Positions 9,132-18,847 of a stretch of DNA of 64,000 bases are shown piece after piece (positions within the stretch are counted from its first letter, which is position 1; every line of letters begins with the position of its first letter). This DNA comes from Yersinia mollaretii ATCC 43969 (GTDB lineage: Bacteria; Pseudomonadota; Gammaproteobacteria; Enterobacterales; Enterobacteriaceae), in NCBI RefSeq assembly GCF_013282725.1, contig NZ_CP054043.1:4216001-4280000 (forward strand). Reading direction: 5' to 3'. Both the position numbers and the translations under genes were made by a program. Below the pieces are notes generated by a model that saw nothing but the letters and a program-made list of their open reading frames with translations, was not told the origin of the DNA and did no database searches.

Positions 9132-9395
9132 AAACAAAGTCATTTAGCTATCCTTCGTCTCACCACATCTCAATCAGGTTCTCCAGAGCTTATTTTGATG
9201 ATGAATGGCGATATTAATGGTGCATTGGACTCCCTTAGTTATGAATGGGCAAGTCTTCCTCCAGGACGGTATGGTCAACCATCAAAAAGCAAATCTGAAG
9301 CAATGGCTTTGTTTGGAAAATATCTCAATGAAGAAGTCGATGGTAAAACAGATTTGCATATCCCTGTTGGATACATATCAGGAATTATTGAATGA
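9132..9395 (+). pseudogene. C-terminal fragment of a lambda-R-type endolysin (GH104 muramidase-like)
   Basis: An open frame from just after a stop at 9129 to a TGA at 9393. From about 9180 it encodes PELILMMNGDINGALDSLSY, then EWASLPPGRYGQP, a charged helix and TDLHIPVG. The segment GDIxxAxDxxSxxWASLPxxxYGQ is the C-terminal signature of phage lambda R endolysin and related GH104 lytic transglycosylases. The N-terminal half, with the catalytic Glu and the GAGRYQ-type motif, is absent, so this piece cannot be an active enzyme. The only starts are TTG/ATG near 9195-9201, without a ribosome binding site. Two origins fit: a decayed prophage at argW, or the lost body of a muramidase effector. The TGA overlaps the next gene's ATG. 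Confidence 0.75.
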
Positions 9396-9835
9396 TAAGC
9401 AATATGAAAAAAGCCTTAGTTATCTTGCTGTTATTATTTCCATTGTGCGGGCTAGCCAGATCACAACAAAATATTTTGGGGACTGCATGTGATGATAATG
9501 GATTCCATTTGGACTTATCAAATGATAATACTGAAATTGTTATCAATGATAATCAAATTGTAATATCCATTCGTACAGTAAAGGTTAGTAGTGACGATAT
9601 TGATATCTTCTTTTATAAAACGCTAGATCTTGGTCGCGGTGGTATGAATTTACCTTGGAAAGATTTCGATAAAACAAAAAAAATAGCCGAAATGAAGTTA
9701 ATTAATGGCAAAGGATATCTAAAATGGCTCGGTTTTTTCAATAAGAAAGAAAATAAATACGATTGGGTTAAAGACTCTGATTTTGTTCAGTCATTCTCTA
9801 GGTCGGGGCTGATTGAAATGAAAAGCTGTAATTAA
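9392..9835 (+). CDS. Small exported protein of unknown function, candidate immunity protein
   Basis: 147 aa with a signal peptide (KKALVILLLLFPLCGLARS) and a mature acidic, beta-rich domain carrying two cysteines, TACDDNG near the N terminus and EMKSCN at the C terminus, suggesting a periplasmic disulfide. No family was recognised. Its ATG overlaps the TGA of the endolysin fragment by 4 nt (ATGA), so the two were once translationally coupled. That arrangement is typical of a cell-wall-degrading effector with its periplasmic immunity protein, but the function is inferred from context only. An alternative start at 9404 (MKKALV) is possible. Base composition is clearly AT-rich compared with the flanking core genes. 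Confidence 0.75.
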   Translation: MISNMKKALVILLLLFPLCGLARSQQNILGTACDDNGFHLDLSNDNTEIVINDNQIVISIRTVKVSSDDIDIFFYKTLDLGRGGMNLPWKDFDKTKKIAEMKLINGKGYLKWLGFFNKKENKYDWVKDSDFVQSFSRSGLIEMKSCN

Positions 9836-9901
9836 CGTCTGCTTGAATAGCTAGGTGGATAAGATTACTCACCTAGCTCTGATATTCCAGCATTCAAGAA
9901 G

Positions 9902-10546
9902 CTAATTCTGGCAGCCCGTCACTTGCGGGTAGTTACGGCATACCAAAGCGAGTTTCTTTTTGGGTTCAAAACCTTTATCGAGCATACATTGCTGTATTTC
10001 AGCGGCCTTTCTAATCGTCGGATCGACTGGATTCGAACCCAGCGGTTGCGGATAACCACATTGGTACATAACCTGTAACGCTACTTTATCATTCTCAAGT
10101 GCATGTGAAAAATGTAGCGAAGCCCCCGCTTTACGCCAGCTTATTCGCGAAGATTCCGTGACACCCGAACCCGACTTAATGGGGTGGAATCCGTTATCAG
10201 CAACAAAAGGCAGCGCTTCGAGTTGCTGCTGGTTTAATGGAATCGTCTGTCTCTTATTAATGCAGGCAGGTGTTTGTTTGTACACGTCACAAATTTGAAA
10301 ACCGTGCTTAAAAGTAAACCCCTTTTGCTCCATGCATTGGTAATAGAGGACAGTTTCGTTATCAGTAAAATCCGGCTGAGGCCCAGGCAGAGGAACACCG
10401 CATTGACCCATCGCTACGCGAACCTCATTCACATCAGTATGTGGGCGCTGCCATTGCGTTAAATCAGGTGGTGGCGGGCATCCGGTAAGCAAAAAAACCG
10501 CCGCGATCAGAATAGGTAAAGACACCAAAGTACGTTTACAAAACAT
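9902..10546 (-). CDS. Lipoprotein with an internally duplicated Cys-rich domain, unknown function
   Basis: A 214-aa predicted lipoprotein: signal LVSLPILIAAVFLLTGC with lipobox LTGC, then a proline run (PPPPDLTQWQRP). Two related halves follow. The first (about residues 42-96) has MGQCGVPLPGP, YYQCMEQKGFTF, ICDVYKQTPAC; the second (about 160-213) has MYQCGYPQPLG, IQQCMLDKGFEP, VCRNYPQVTGC. Cysteine spacing and the QCM-x2-KGF motif are conserved between them, suggesting a repeated disulfide-bonded module. No enzyme motif was recognised. It has its own short upstream region and no operon partner. Confidence 0.8.
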   Translation of the reverse strand: MFCKRTLVSLPILIAAVFLLTGCPPPPDLTQWQRPHTDVNEVRVAMGQCGVPLPGPQPDFTDNETVLYYQCMEQKGFTFKHGFQICDVYKQTPACINKRQTIPLNQQQLEALPFVADNGFHPIKSGSGVTESSRISWRKAGASLHFSHALENDKVALQVMYQCGYPQPLGSNPVDPTIRKAAEIQQCMLDKGFEPKKKLALVCRNYPQVTGCQN

Positions 10547-10786
10547 AATAATCCTTTGTTAATGTTATCTTCAGGCCTTGTCTACATTGCCCTCACCTGT
10601 ACCTTAACACTCAGATTTAAACTCATCTAACTGACTGTGGAATTTTTATATATCTCAGTTATATATACAGTATTCTGTCTGACGAGAGATAAAAAAACAA
10701 ACACAATGCATCTTCATATACTGCGTTCATAGAAAATATAATGAATAAGATTTTATCTTCTGATAATCCACCTGATTAACGGAAAA

Positions 10787-13204
10787 TCAGAAGGCATACT
10801 TAATATTTAAGCCACCCGCAACACCTTCCCTTTTACCGGTAAAACCAGACAATTTCACATCTACTGCAAGATTTTTTTCCTTGGTTGGAGTAAAACGCAA
10901 CCCAATCTCACCGATACCAGAACTGCCTTTTACACCCGGTGAAATAATGTTATCACCGTCAATCGTGCCCTTGGCTTCACCATCAAATTCATATTCGTAG
11001 GCAACTCCACCGATAACATCCATCTGTGCCGTCGCATTATAGGTGGCGGTTAAACCTGTGTTCACGCGGTTTGAGTTCAATGCAGAGAAAGAGAGATTCT
11101 CACCCTGTGAATTAGTCACACTATCACTGCCGACGCGAGTTGTCAGTGCACTGACATGAGTATCCAGTTTTGTATTTTGAGTCATGACATTCCGATACCC
11201 CATCTTAATATGTCCACTGACATACGCTGATGAGCTGTCATAGTGGCTATTAACTCCACCGTTCACACCAAAATCATTCGATGAGAAGTCACTCGCGACA
11301 CGGCCAGCTCGCAATGAGCCGTTAAAATAAGCAGCCTCATCGAAATCATAATTTGCAATGACACCTGCACCTTTATAATTCACTTTACCATTACCAATAA
11401 CACTCGCCAGACCGGTAAAATCGTTATAGGTGTCATAGCTACCCCAACCAGCCTCAAATAAGCCACCAACAGTCAACTTACCCAGATTTTTGGTCACGCC
11501 AGTCGTCAGGGCAAAGCCATCCATATCAATGTGAGACCCAGAATTATAGCGACTCTTGCTGCCGGATGTGAGACCAAACAGCGCAACACCGTCGTCATCT
11601 GTCTGTAAACTCGCCATATTTAATCCGGCAATCAGGTCAGCACTTTGATTAATCATCAGCATTCCGGGCAAGCGGCCTTCGAGATAAGCCTTAGTCTGGG
11701 GATTAGTATTCAGTCTGCTCTCACCGACTAATTGAGTTACCTCATCTAATGAGGCTTTAAGTGAGTCATTTTCCCGATATACTCGAACATCGGCCAGTTT
11801 TGCAGTGCCAATCACCACTTTCTGTGTGTCATTCAATGCGACGTCGCCCCCAGTCACATTGGAAATCAGTGTCACCGTATTACCTTGAACCAAGCTGCTG
11901 TCTTTGCTGATCCCTTTCACTGCAATGGTCGCGTGATTAATATTTGCCGCTTCAGTAACGGATATCAATGCGTCACTGTTTTTAATGCTATCGTTCAGAT
12001 AAAAGTTATAAAACTCAAAATTGCCCATTCTATTTAAGGAAATAGGATTAGCTGCAAAGTTAAGGATGTTACCGGTCAAAGCATCGCCATTTGAGGTGGT
12101 AACACCATCAAATATTTCCGCAAAACCGCCCCAGATCTCACTGGTATCCGCATCAAATATCGGAGAGCCTGAGAGTGTAATAATATTATTAATTGCAGTG
12201 GCATTATCTATTGTAGTATCACCACCAAAGCTTGCAGCGTAGCCTCCGTAGATACGGCCATTAAAAGTGCCACCATTCAAGATAATGCTATTAGCATTAC
12301 TTTTGACACTAATAGGAGCACTTTCGTCTGGATTCACGGTACTAATCATGGTAATAGCTTCTGCATAACCACCATAAATAGATCCATCGAATATACCCTT
12401 GTTAATAACAATGCTATTGGCACTACTTGAAGCACTCGCATCAGCAGTTGTTGAATCATTACTGCTGGCGCTGTAGGCAAAGGCAAAAACATTCGCGTAA
12501 GCGTAGCCGCCATGAATTGGGCCACTAAATGAGCCGCCATTAATGGTAATGCTATTCGTATCACTCGTTGCACGAGCATCTACCACGCTATTCGCTATAC
12601 TGTCAGTGCCATAAGCATAAGCTAAAACACTTCCAGTGGCTGAGCTATAACCGCCATAAATATCACCGTTAAATAAACCACTATTAATCGTGATGACATT
12701 CATATTACTGAAAGCTCGGACGTCGGAATAACTTTCGGCCACTCTATTGGTGGATGCGACTGAGACCATAGAGCCAACATCAGTTTCAGCGCCTGAACTT
12801 CCCCCATAAATAGACCCATTAAATGATCCATCGTTAATTATTAAGGTATTCTCGCCACTTATCGCATTGGCATCAGCACGGCTCGTCACCGCGACAGTGC
12901 TGTTCAAGTTACTCGTCGACGCCGTAGCATCAGCATATCCGCCAATAATAGACTGCAATGTCGCAGATGCAGGTGTATTAACAATGACTGTATATCCCGA
13001 TGCATCAGTATTCTCAGCGCCTTCAGATAAAATACCCACAATATCGGTACTTGAAGCGGTCGTTACCGTGCATGTCCCGCCCGCAATTGTCCTGGTAGGA
13101 TCATTACATTCAACGGCATAACTATTTGAGGCTGCGCCAGTTATTAATGCGGCCAAAATACATCGAGCAATAGGGGTGATTTTTTTAATAGGAATAGGTG
13201 TCAT
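10787..13204 (-). CDS. Autotransporter with glycine-rich repeats in the passenger
   Basis: An 805-aa type V secreted protein. A signal peptide (IARCILAALITGAASNSYA) probably cleaves after residue 30. The passenger contains five clear copies and one degenerate copy of a motif close to N-x-I-x-I-N-x-G-x-F-x-G-x-I-Y-G-G-Y, at about residues 118-135, 168-185, 217-234, 263-280, 304-322 and 340-361, spaced roughly 40-55 residues. Such repeats suggest a beta-helical surface fibre. The last 270-300 residues form an autotransporter beta-barrel (GSHIDMDGFALTTGVTKNLG; YKGAGVIANYDF) ending GLNIKYAF with terminal Phe. No protease or lipase triad was recognised, so an adhesin-like role is likely but unproven. 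A CRP-like site lies about 150 bp upstream. Confidence 0.88.
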   Translation of the reverse strand: MTPIPIKKITPIARCILAALITGAASNSYAVECNDPTRTIAGGTCTVTTASSTDIVGILSEGAENTDASGYTVIVNTPASATLQSIIGGYADATASTSNLNSTVAVTSRADANAISGENTLIINDGSFNGSIYGGSSGAETDVGSMVSVASTNRVAESYSDVRAFSNMNVITINSGLFNGDIYGGYSSATGSVLAYAYGTDSIANSVVDARATSDTNSITINGGSFSGPIHGGYAYANVFAFAYSASSNDSTTADASASSSANSIVINKGIFDGSIYGGYAEAITMISTVNPDESAPISVKSNANSIILNGGTFNGRIYGGYAASFGGDTTIDNATAINNIITLSGSPIFDADTSEIWGGFAEIFDGVTTSNGDALTGNILNFAANPISLNRMGNFEFYNFYLNDSIKNSDALISVTEAANINHATIAVKGISKDSSLVQGNTVTLISNVTGGDVALNDTQKVVIGTAKLADVRVYRENDSLKASLDEVTQLVGESRLNTNPQTKAYLEGRLPGMLMINQSADLIAGLNMASLQTDDDGVALFGLTSGSKSRYNSGSHIDMDGFALTTGVTKNLGKLTVGGLFEAGWGSYDTYNDFTGLASVIGNGKVNYKGAGVIANYDFDEAAYFNGSLRAGRVASDFSSNDFGVNGGVNSHYDSSSAYVSGHIKMGYRNVMTQNTKLDTHVSALTTRVGSDSVTNSQGENLSFSALNSNRVNTGLTATYNATAQMDVIGGVAYEYEFDGEAKGTIDGDNIISPGVKGSSGIGEIGLRFTPTKEKNLAVDVKLSGFTGKREGVAGGLNIKYAF

Positions 13205-13760
13205 ATATTATTAAATATCCTGATATTCAGCATGTTCAAGAATGATAAAAAATGGAGAGTGTGTAATAGAAAGCAATAGCTTATTATTTGATTTGAAAAT
13301 TGCCTTACCGAGTTAAGGCTGAAGTATTAAGTGGTATTTGATAATAAATATCTTAACGTGATCTAGATCGCAAAACCATGAGATAGACATCCGACTTTCG
13401 TAGGAAACTTCTCATCTTCTCTATTGCTATAATTAATGAATTAGTTGTGTTTATTCGTTTTATTATATATAAATTCAGTCGATAACATTGAATGTAAATA
13501 CTTATCAATGAGATTAAGGTAGTGACCTATATTTTATGCAAATAACGAATTAAATTTAGAAAATCAAACTATTCTGTTTGCCTGAAAATGTCAGGAACTC
13601 TGGTTTTTGATGAACAAAAAACTCCCCCTTAGACCCGTTACTCCACTTCCGACTTTTCAATAACCTGATAAAAAGTGTAAAATAGGTAACTATCAATACA
13701 GTAATCAATTTTTTGTTACTTTTTTATATTTATTAAATTTAATTTCAAGGGGTTAGCGAG
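13205..13760. other. Long AT-rich divergent intergenic region
   Basis: 556 bp between the autotransporter (leftward) and yjdM (rightward), strongly AT-rich. It holds the CRP-like site at 13356-13373 and the yjdM ribosome binding site (AAGGGG) near 13747. No open reading frame with a start signal, RNA gene or repeat family was recognised. Confidence 0.6.
13356..13373. promoter_or_regulatory. CRP-like binding site upstream of the autotransporter
   Basis: The sequence ACGTGATCTAGATCGCAA matches the CRP consensus TGTGA-N6-TCACA at eight of ten positions, and the spacer TCTAGA is itself the consensus-like palindromic core. It is about 150 bp upstream of the autotransporter start and about 390 bp from yjdM, so the autotransporter is the more likely target. 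Inference from sequence match only. Confidence 0.55.
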
Positions 13761-14099
13761 ATGAGTTTACCAAACTGTCCAAAATGCAGTTCTGAATTTA
13801 CATGGCAGGAAGGGGAACAACTGAATTGCCCAGAGTGTGGTCATGAGTGGTCAGAAAGTAGCGATTCCACTGCTACTGATGAGGGTCTGATCGTCCGTGA
13901 TGCCAATGGTAACCTACTGGCCGACGGTGACTCAGTCACTGTTATCAAAGATCTGAAAGTCAAAGGTAGCTCTTCAACCTTGAAGATTGGCACCAAAGTG
14001 AAAGGCATTCGTCTGGTTGAAGGCGATCACAATATCGATTGTAAAATTGATGGGTTTGGTCCGATGAAGCTGAAATCGGAGTTTGTTAAGAAAAACTAA
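13761..14099 (+). CDS. yjdM: YjdM (PhnA-family) zinc-ribbon protein
   Basis: A 112-aa cytosolic protein. The N-terminal zinc ribbon has two CxxC knuckles, [11 protein letters not shown] and [11 protein letters not shown] (Cys at about residues 6, 9, 23 and 26). An SH3-like PhnA domain follows ([35 protein letters not shown]). Long annotated as alkylphosphonate utilisation protein PhnA, it has no phn genes nearby and its role is uncertain. The start follows AAGGGGTTAGCGAG. Length and motifs match the family exactly. Confidence 0.93.
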   Translation: MSLPNCPKCSSEFTWQEGEQLNCPECGHEWSESSDSTATDEGLIVRDANGNLLADGDSVTVIKDLKVKGSSSTLKIGTKVKGIRLVEGDHNIDCKIDGFGPMKLKSEFVKKN

Positions 14100-14171
14100 T
14101 GTCACAACCGGTTATTTCCCCCCCTTGCTCAGTGTGGTAATGCTGAGCAAGGGGATGATTTATAGCAATAT

Positions 14172-14612
14172 CTATTGCGTTAGCTTGCCTTCCTGCTTAA
14201 GGAAGTCCGTCAGGAAATATTGTGCATTCCCCTCTTCAGAAAGTGAGCTGCTATAAAAAATAGGATGGTTGCCATTTTCTCCAGGGAGATTCAGTTGCCC
14301 CGAATTATTGTTGTTAATCACTAACACCACGAATTTTTTCCCATTAACCGTAATGCTATAGTCACTACGACCCTCTTTATTCTCCACATCCATTATTTGA
14401 ATTTTTTTATCCCAATCATGATCTGCATTTGTTATTTGTACTAATGACTGATTGTCAGACCTTGGGCCATAACGCAGTGTCCAGACTTGAATACCTTCAT
14501 TGCCTTCCCAAGCTTTAACCGAATTAGCCACCTCAGGGCGAGTAGGTTCAGCAGAAAAACTGGTGGCCGATATCGCACACAAGAGAATAAGAAAGAAAAA
14601 TTTTTTAAACAT
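14172..14612 (-). CDS. Small exported protein of unknown function
   Basis: 146 aa with a signal peptide (FKKFFFLILLCAISATSFSA). The mature part begins EPTRPEVANSVKAWEGNEGI and contains WTLRYGPRSDNQSLVQITNADHDW-type beta-strand sequence without cysteines. No family was recognised. It is divergent from the PadR-like regulator gene at 14888. A CGATA-x7-TATCG inverted repeat stands about 30 bp upstream of its start, resembling the palindromes in front of the regulator, so it may belong to that regulator's targets (inference). Confidence 0.7.
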   Translation of the reverse strand: MFKKFFFLILLCAISATSFSAEPTRPEVANSVKAWEGNEGIQVWTLRYGPRSDNQSLVQITNADHDWDKKIQIMDVENKEGRSDYSITVNGKKFVVLVINNNNSGQLNLPGENGNHPIFYSSSLSEEGNAQYFLTDFLKQEGKLTQ

Positions 14613-14640
14613 TTAATAGCCCTTTTTTGTAAATTGAAAA

Positions 14641-14657
14641 CGATAATCCTAATATCG
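14641..14657. promoter_or_regulatory. Candidate PadR operator upstream of the exported protein gene
   Basis: CGATAATCCTAATATCG is an inverted repeat with CGATA/TATCG arms, located 29-45 bp upstream of the start codon at 14612. The same CGATA/TATCG arms recur at 14826-14872 before the divergent PadR-like gene, which suggests common control. A Fur-type site is a weaker alternative reading. Confidence 0.4.
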
Positions 14658-14825
14658 TCGAAACGGCATATTTATCTTCATAATAACCGCAACGGGAAAA
14701 TATAATCTTATACTAACAGAGAAAACAGCACCTTCGGTTTTATCCATATTGGTAAAAACAGAGACAATTCTTGATACGTTTTTTCATTTAGATATATCTT
14801 TTTGTATCCCCCCTCTTGCTAATTC

Positions 14826-14872
14826 CGATATATCGATCTAGATTAGATACATCGAAATTATTTCGATATATC
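14826..14872. promoter_or_regulatory. Candidate autoregulatory operators of the PadR-like gene
   Basis: Two palindromes lie just before the ribosome binding site (AAAGGAG, 14874-14880). One is the perfect 10-mer CGATATATCG at 14826-14835. The other is a 27-bp near-perfect inverted repeat at 14846-14872, with GATACATCGAAA on the left and TTTCGATATATC on the right. PadR proteins bind dyad-symmetric AT-rich operators and commonly repress themselves; YqjI, the closest recognised relative, does so in E. coli. Confidence 0.6.
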
Positions 14873-14887
14873 TAAAGGAGAGTTGTT

Positions 14888-15553
14888 ATGTTTGGATTTT
14901 CAAAACGGGGTCATCGTCATGGCGAAGATCATCATGAAGGGCAGCGCCGTTGTGGCGAGAGAATGCAACGCGGTGGCCGCCACTCGATGGCGGGTGACGG
15001 CGTAGAAGCAGTAAGAGGCGGCAGACGTGGCCGGGGTGATAAAATGCATCGCCTATTTGAACACGGTGATCTACGTGTGGTTTTGCTGGCGCTGGTTGAT
15101 AAAAAACCCAGCCATGGTTATGAGCTGATTAAGGCTATCGAAGAGGCGTCATCTGGGCTGTATGTCCCAAGTCCAGGGGTGATATACCCGACACTGACCC
15201 TACTGGAAGAACAAGATTTTGTCACACCCGTGGCCACCGGTAATGGCCGCAAAAGCTACCAAATCACCGAGGCCGGTAAGGTTGAATTGCAGAAAAACCA
15301 AGCGATGGTCGATGTGATTTTCTCCCGACTGGCGCAGGTAAACCGCCGTCCAGAGGGGAATCTGGCTGAAGGTATTTCCGATGCGATGCATCGTTTACGT
15401 CATATTTTGCGCAGTAACATGGTGCGTTCAGATGTCACACCCGAGCAGGTAACCCGCATTAATGCCGCATTAATGACCGCAGTAGAAGCCATCGAGAAAG
15501 AGTTAACACCCGAATCAGTAGCGACTGATGCAGATGAACAGGAGAAAAACTGA
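14888..15553 (+). CDS. PadR-family transcriptional regulator, YqjI-like with metal-binding N terminus
   Basis: 221 aa. Residues 1-50 are a His/Cys/Arg/Gly-rich extension (KRGHRHGEDHHEGQRRCGER; GGRRGRGDKMHR), a likely metal-sensing tail. The PadR winged helix follows: HGDLRVVLLALVDKKPSHGY, ELIKAIEEASSGLYVPSPGV, then IYPTLTLLEEQDFV. A C-terminal coiled helical region (about residues 140-210) should mediate dimerisation. The architecture matches E. coli YqjI, a nickel-responsive repressor of yqjH, but no yqjH-like gene is adjacent, so ligand and regulon may differ. It overlaps the DUF3861 gene by 1 nt. Confidence 0.88.
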   Translation: MFGFSKRGHRHGEDHHEGQRRCGERMQRGGRHSMAGDGVEAVRGGRRGRGDKMHRLFEHGDLRVVLLALVDKKPSHGYELIKAIEEASSGLYVPSPGVIYPTLTLLEEQDFVTPVATGNGRKSYQITEAGKVELQKNQAMVDVIFSRLAQVNRRPEGNLAEGISDAMHRLRHILRSNMVRSDVTPEQVTRINAALMTAVEAIEKELTPESVATDADEQEKN

Positions 15554-15876
15554 TGCCCGGCTATCGTTATCGCATTACCGTTGAGCCGCTAATCGATCGT
15601 AAAGGCGAGCCAGTTGATAAAGCACCAGTCATATTTGAAGTCGAGAATCATGATGAGATCCTCGGCATCATCGAACGGTTGCAGGCACGTGAAGATCTAA
15701 ACTTCGGCAAAGATAAAACAGCAGCATTTGCTGTGGGTCTGAAACTGTTTTCAGAAACCATGATGGAGAACCGCAAACACCCACTGTTTGCCCCGCTGCG
15801 CACTGCCTTTATGGAGTTTATGACCCTGCTGAAAAAAGGCTCACCTCGCGATCGTCATGGGGATAGTGAGCAGTAA
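15553..15876 (+). CDS. DUF3861 family protein
   Basis: A 107-aa soluble protein whose first 90 residues match the DUF3861 pattern: YRYRITVEPLIDRKGEP, VIFEVENHDEIL, LKLFSETMMENRKHPLFAPL. Function is unknown. The ATG at 15553 shares a base with the stop of the PadR-like gene (TGATG), so the two are translationally coupled. A partner or target of the regulator is plausible. A strong terminator follows at 15908-15945. Confidence 0.82.
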   Translation: MPGYRYRITVEPLIDRKGEPVDKAPVIFEVENHDEILGIIERLQAREDLNFGKDKTAAFAVGLKLFSETMMENRKHPLFAPLRTAFMEFMTLLKKGSPRDRHGDSEQ

Positions 15877-15907
15877 AACAAATAGGGCCATTTTATGCAT
15901 TATCTCG

Positions 15908-15943
15908 CGGGAATATCGATTATCGACGATATTCCCGGCATTT

Positions 15944-15945
<2 letters not shown>
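15908..15945 (+). terminator. Rho-independent terminator of the padR-DUF3861 operon
   Basis: An 11-bp perfect stem, CGGGAATATCG (15908-15918) with CGATATTCCCG (15927-15937), and an 8-nt loop, followed by GCATTTTT. It overlaps the last two bases of the convergent ascB stop codon. Confidence 0.85.
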
Positions 15946-17389
<1,444 letters not shown>

Positions 17390-18847
17390 TTAGTTAATTT
17401 TTACTGCACTCTGCACAATAACCGCGTCGTCAGGATGGGCGTTATCGCCTGCGCTGTTCTCAACAGGAATATCCTCAAATCCTAGCAATAGTGTGGTGAC
17501 GAACGAAATCACTATCGCCAGAACCATAACGCCAAACACCCAGACGATACTCATCGGATTCGCCGGATCGAAGAACTGAACACTGGTAAATAGCCCAGGA
17601 GAGGCCATCGAATGGCTAGCCAGCCCACCAATTCCGGCGACCGCGCCACAAATAAATCCACTGATTAAGCTGGCGATCAGTGGGCGTTTGAGCCGCAAGG
17701 CGACACCGTAAAGCGCGGGTTCAGAAATGCCCGCTACAATCGCGGATGCCGCCGCTGCCAATGCCGTCTGGCGTAACTCTGGGTTCTTAGTTCGCCATGC
17801 AACCGCCAGCGAGGAACCGCCGAGCGAAAGGTTCGCACCAATTTCGGACGGCATAACCATGCCCTCTTTCCCGGTTTCGGCAATGGTCTGAATGATGGTC
17901 GGGGTAAAGACGCGGTGCATCCCCGTCATCACCAGTAACGGCCAGAGTGCGCCCATAATCGCGACAGAGAGCCAGCCCAGATAATCATGAACGGTGTAGA
18001 CCAAAGAGGAGATGCCACTGCCGATCCAGATCCCCAGCGGGCCGATAAACATGATGGCAATCGGAGCCGAAATCAGCACAATCAGCATCGGTTTAAGGAA
18101 GTTTTTGGTCACCGCTGGCGTGATGCGATCAACCCAGCGTTCGATATAAGAGAGCAACCACGTCATGCATAACGCGGGAATCACGGTATAAGTGTACTTC
18201 ACTGCCGTGACAGATAACCCCATAAATTCAACCTGTTGGCCCTGTGCAGCTTTCGCCATCAGATCAATAAAGGTGGGATGGACCAGCACGCCAGCAATGG
18301 CAATAGCCAGCGATAGGTTGGTTTTGAATTTGATGGCGGCTGAAGCGGCAACCATCACTGGCAAGAAGAAGAAAGCCCCATCGCCAATGACATTGAGAAT
18401 AATGAGTGTCGAGGAGCCTTTGCCGAAAACACCAGTCATATCCAGTATCATCGCCAGCAGTTTGACCATCGAACCCCCGATGATGGCCGGAATCAGCGGC
18501 GACATCGTGCCAATCAGCGCGTCAAGAATCCCGGCCCCAATCCGCTTTAAGGTGATTTTCTTTTTTTGCGGAGCGCGATCTTCAGGCCGTGCGCCTTCCG
18601 GCAGCAGCTTCAGAACCTCTGCATAGGCATAGGAGACATTATTACCAATGATGACCTGACACTGGCCCTCATTGCGCACCACACCCAGCACACCACTGAT
18701 GGCCTTCAACTTAGCCAGATCGACTGCGCTATCATCGTTGAGTACAAAGCGTAACCGCGTCATACAATGGGTCACAGCCCCGATATTGCCGACCCCCCCC
18801 ATGGCATCGACGATCAGTTGAGATACTGCGGCATAATTCTTAGACAT
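17390..18847 (-). CDS. ascF: PTS beta-glucoside transporter AscF (EIIBC)
   Basis: 485 aa from the ATG at 18845-18847, matching the length of E. coli AscF; a longer frame upstream lacks support. An N-terminal EIIB domain (residues 1-90) has the phosphorylated cysteine in AVTHCMTRLRFVLND. A polytopic EIIC domain follows, with GTMSPLIPAIIGGSMVKLLA and the substrate-site stretch VFTPTIIQTIAETGKEGMVM. AscF imports and phosphorylates aryl-beta-glucosides such as arbutin and salicin and feeds AscB. It is divergent from ascG with an AscG-type operator between them. No EIIA domain is fused, so it must borrow one in trans. Confidence 0.95.
   Translation of the reverse strand: MSKNYAAVSQLIVDAMGGVGNIGAVTHCMTRLRFVLNDDSAVDLAKLKAISGVLGVVRNEGQCQVIIGNNVSYAYAEVLKLLPEGARPEDRAPQKKKITLKRIGAGILDALIGTMSPLIPAIIGGSMVKLLAMILDMTGVFGKGSSTLIILNVIGDGAFFFLPVMVAASAAIKFKTNLSLAIAIAGVLVHPTFIDLMAKAAQGQQVEFMGLSVTAVKYTYTVIPALCMTWLLSYIERWVDRITPAVTKNFLKPMLIVLISAPIAIMFIGPLGIWIGSGISSLVYTVHDYLGWLSVAIMGALWPLLVMTGMHRVFTPTIIQTIAETGKEGMVMPSEIGANLSLGGSSLAVAWRTKNPELRQTALAAAASAIVAGISEPALYGVALRLKRPLIASLISGFICGAVAGIGGLASHSMASPGLFTSVQFFDPANPMSIVWVFGVMVLAIVISFVTTLLLGFEDIPVENSAGDNAHPDDAVIVQSAVKIN

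Noticed and set aside
10027..10042. tRNA T-arm-like sequence (CTGGGTTCGAATCCAG on the minus strand), similar to the argW T arm
   Set aside because: It lies in frame within the duplicated-domain lipoprotein gene, has no acceptor or anticodon arms around it, and is in the opposite orientation to argW, so it is neither a tRNA nor a convincing direct-repeat attachment site.
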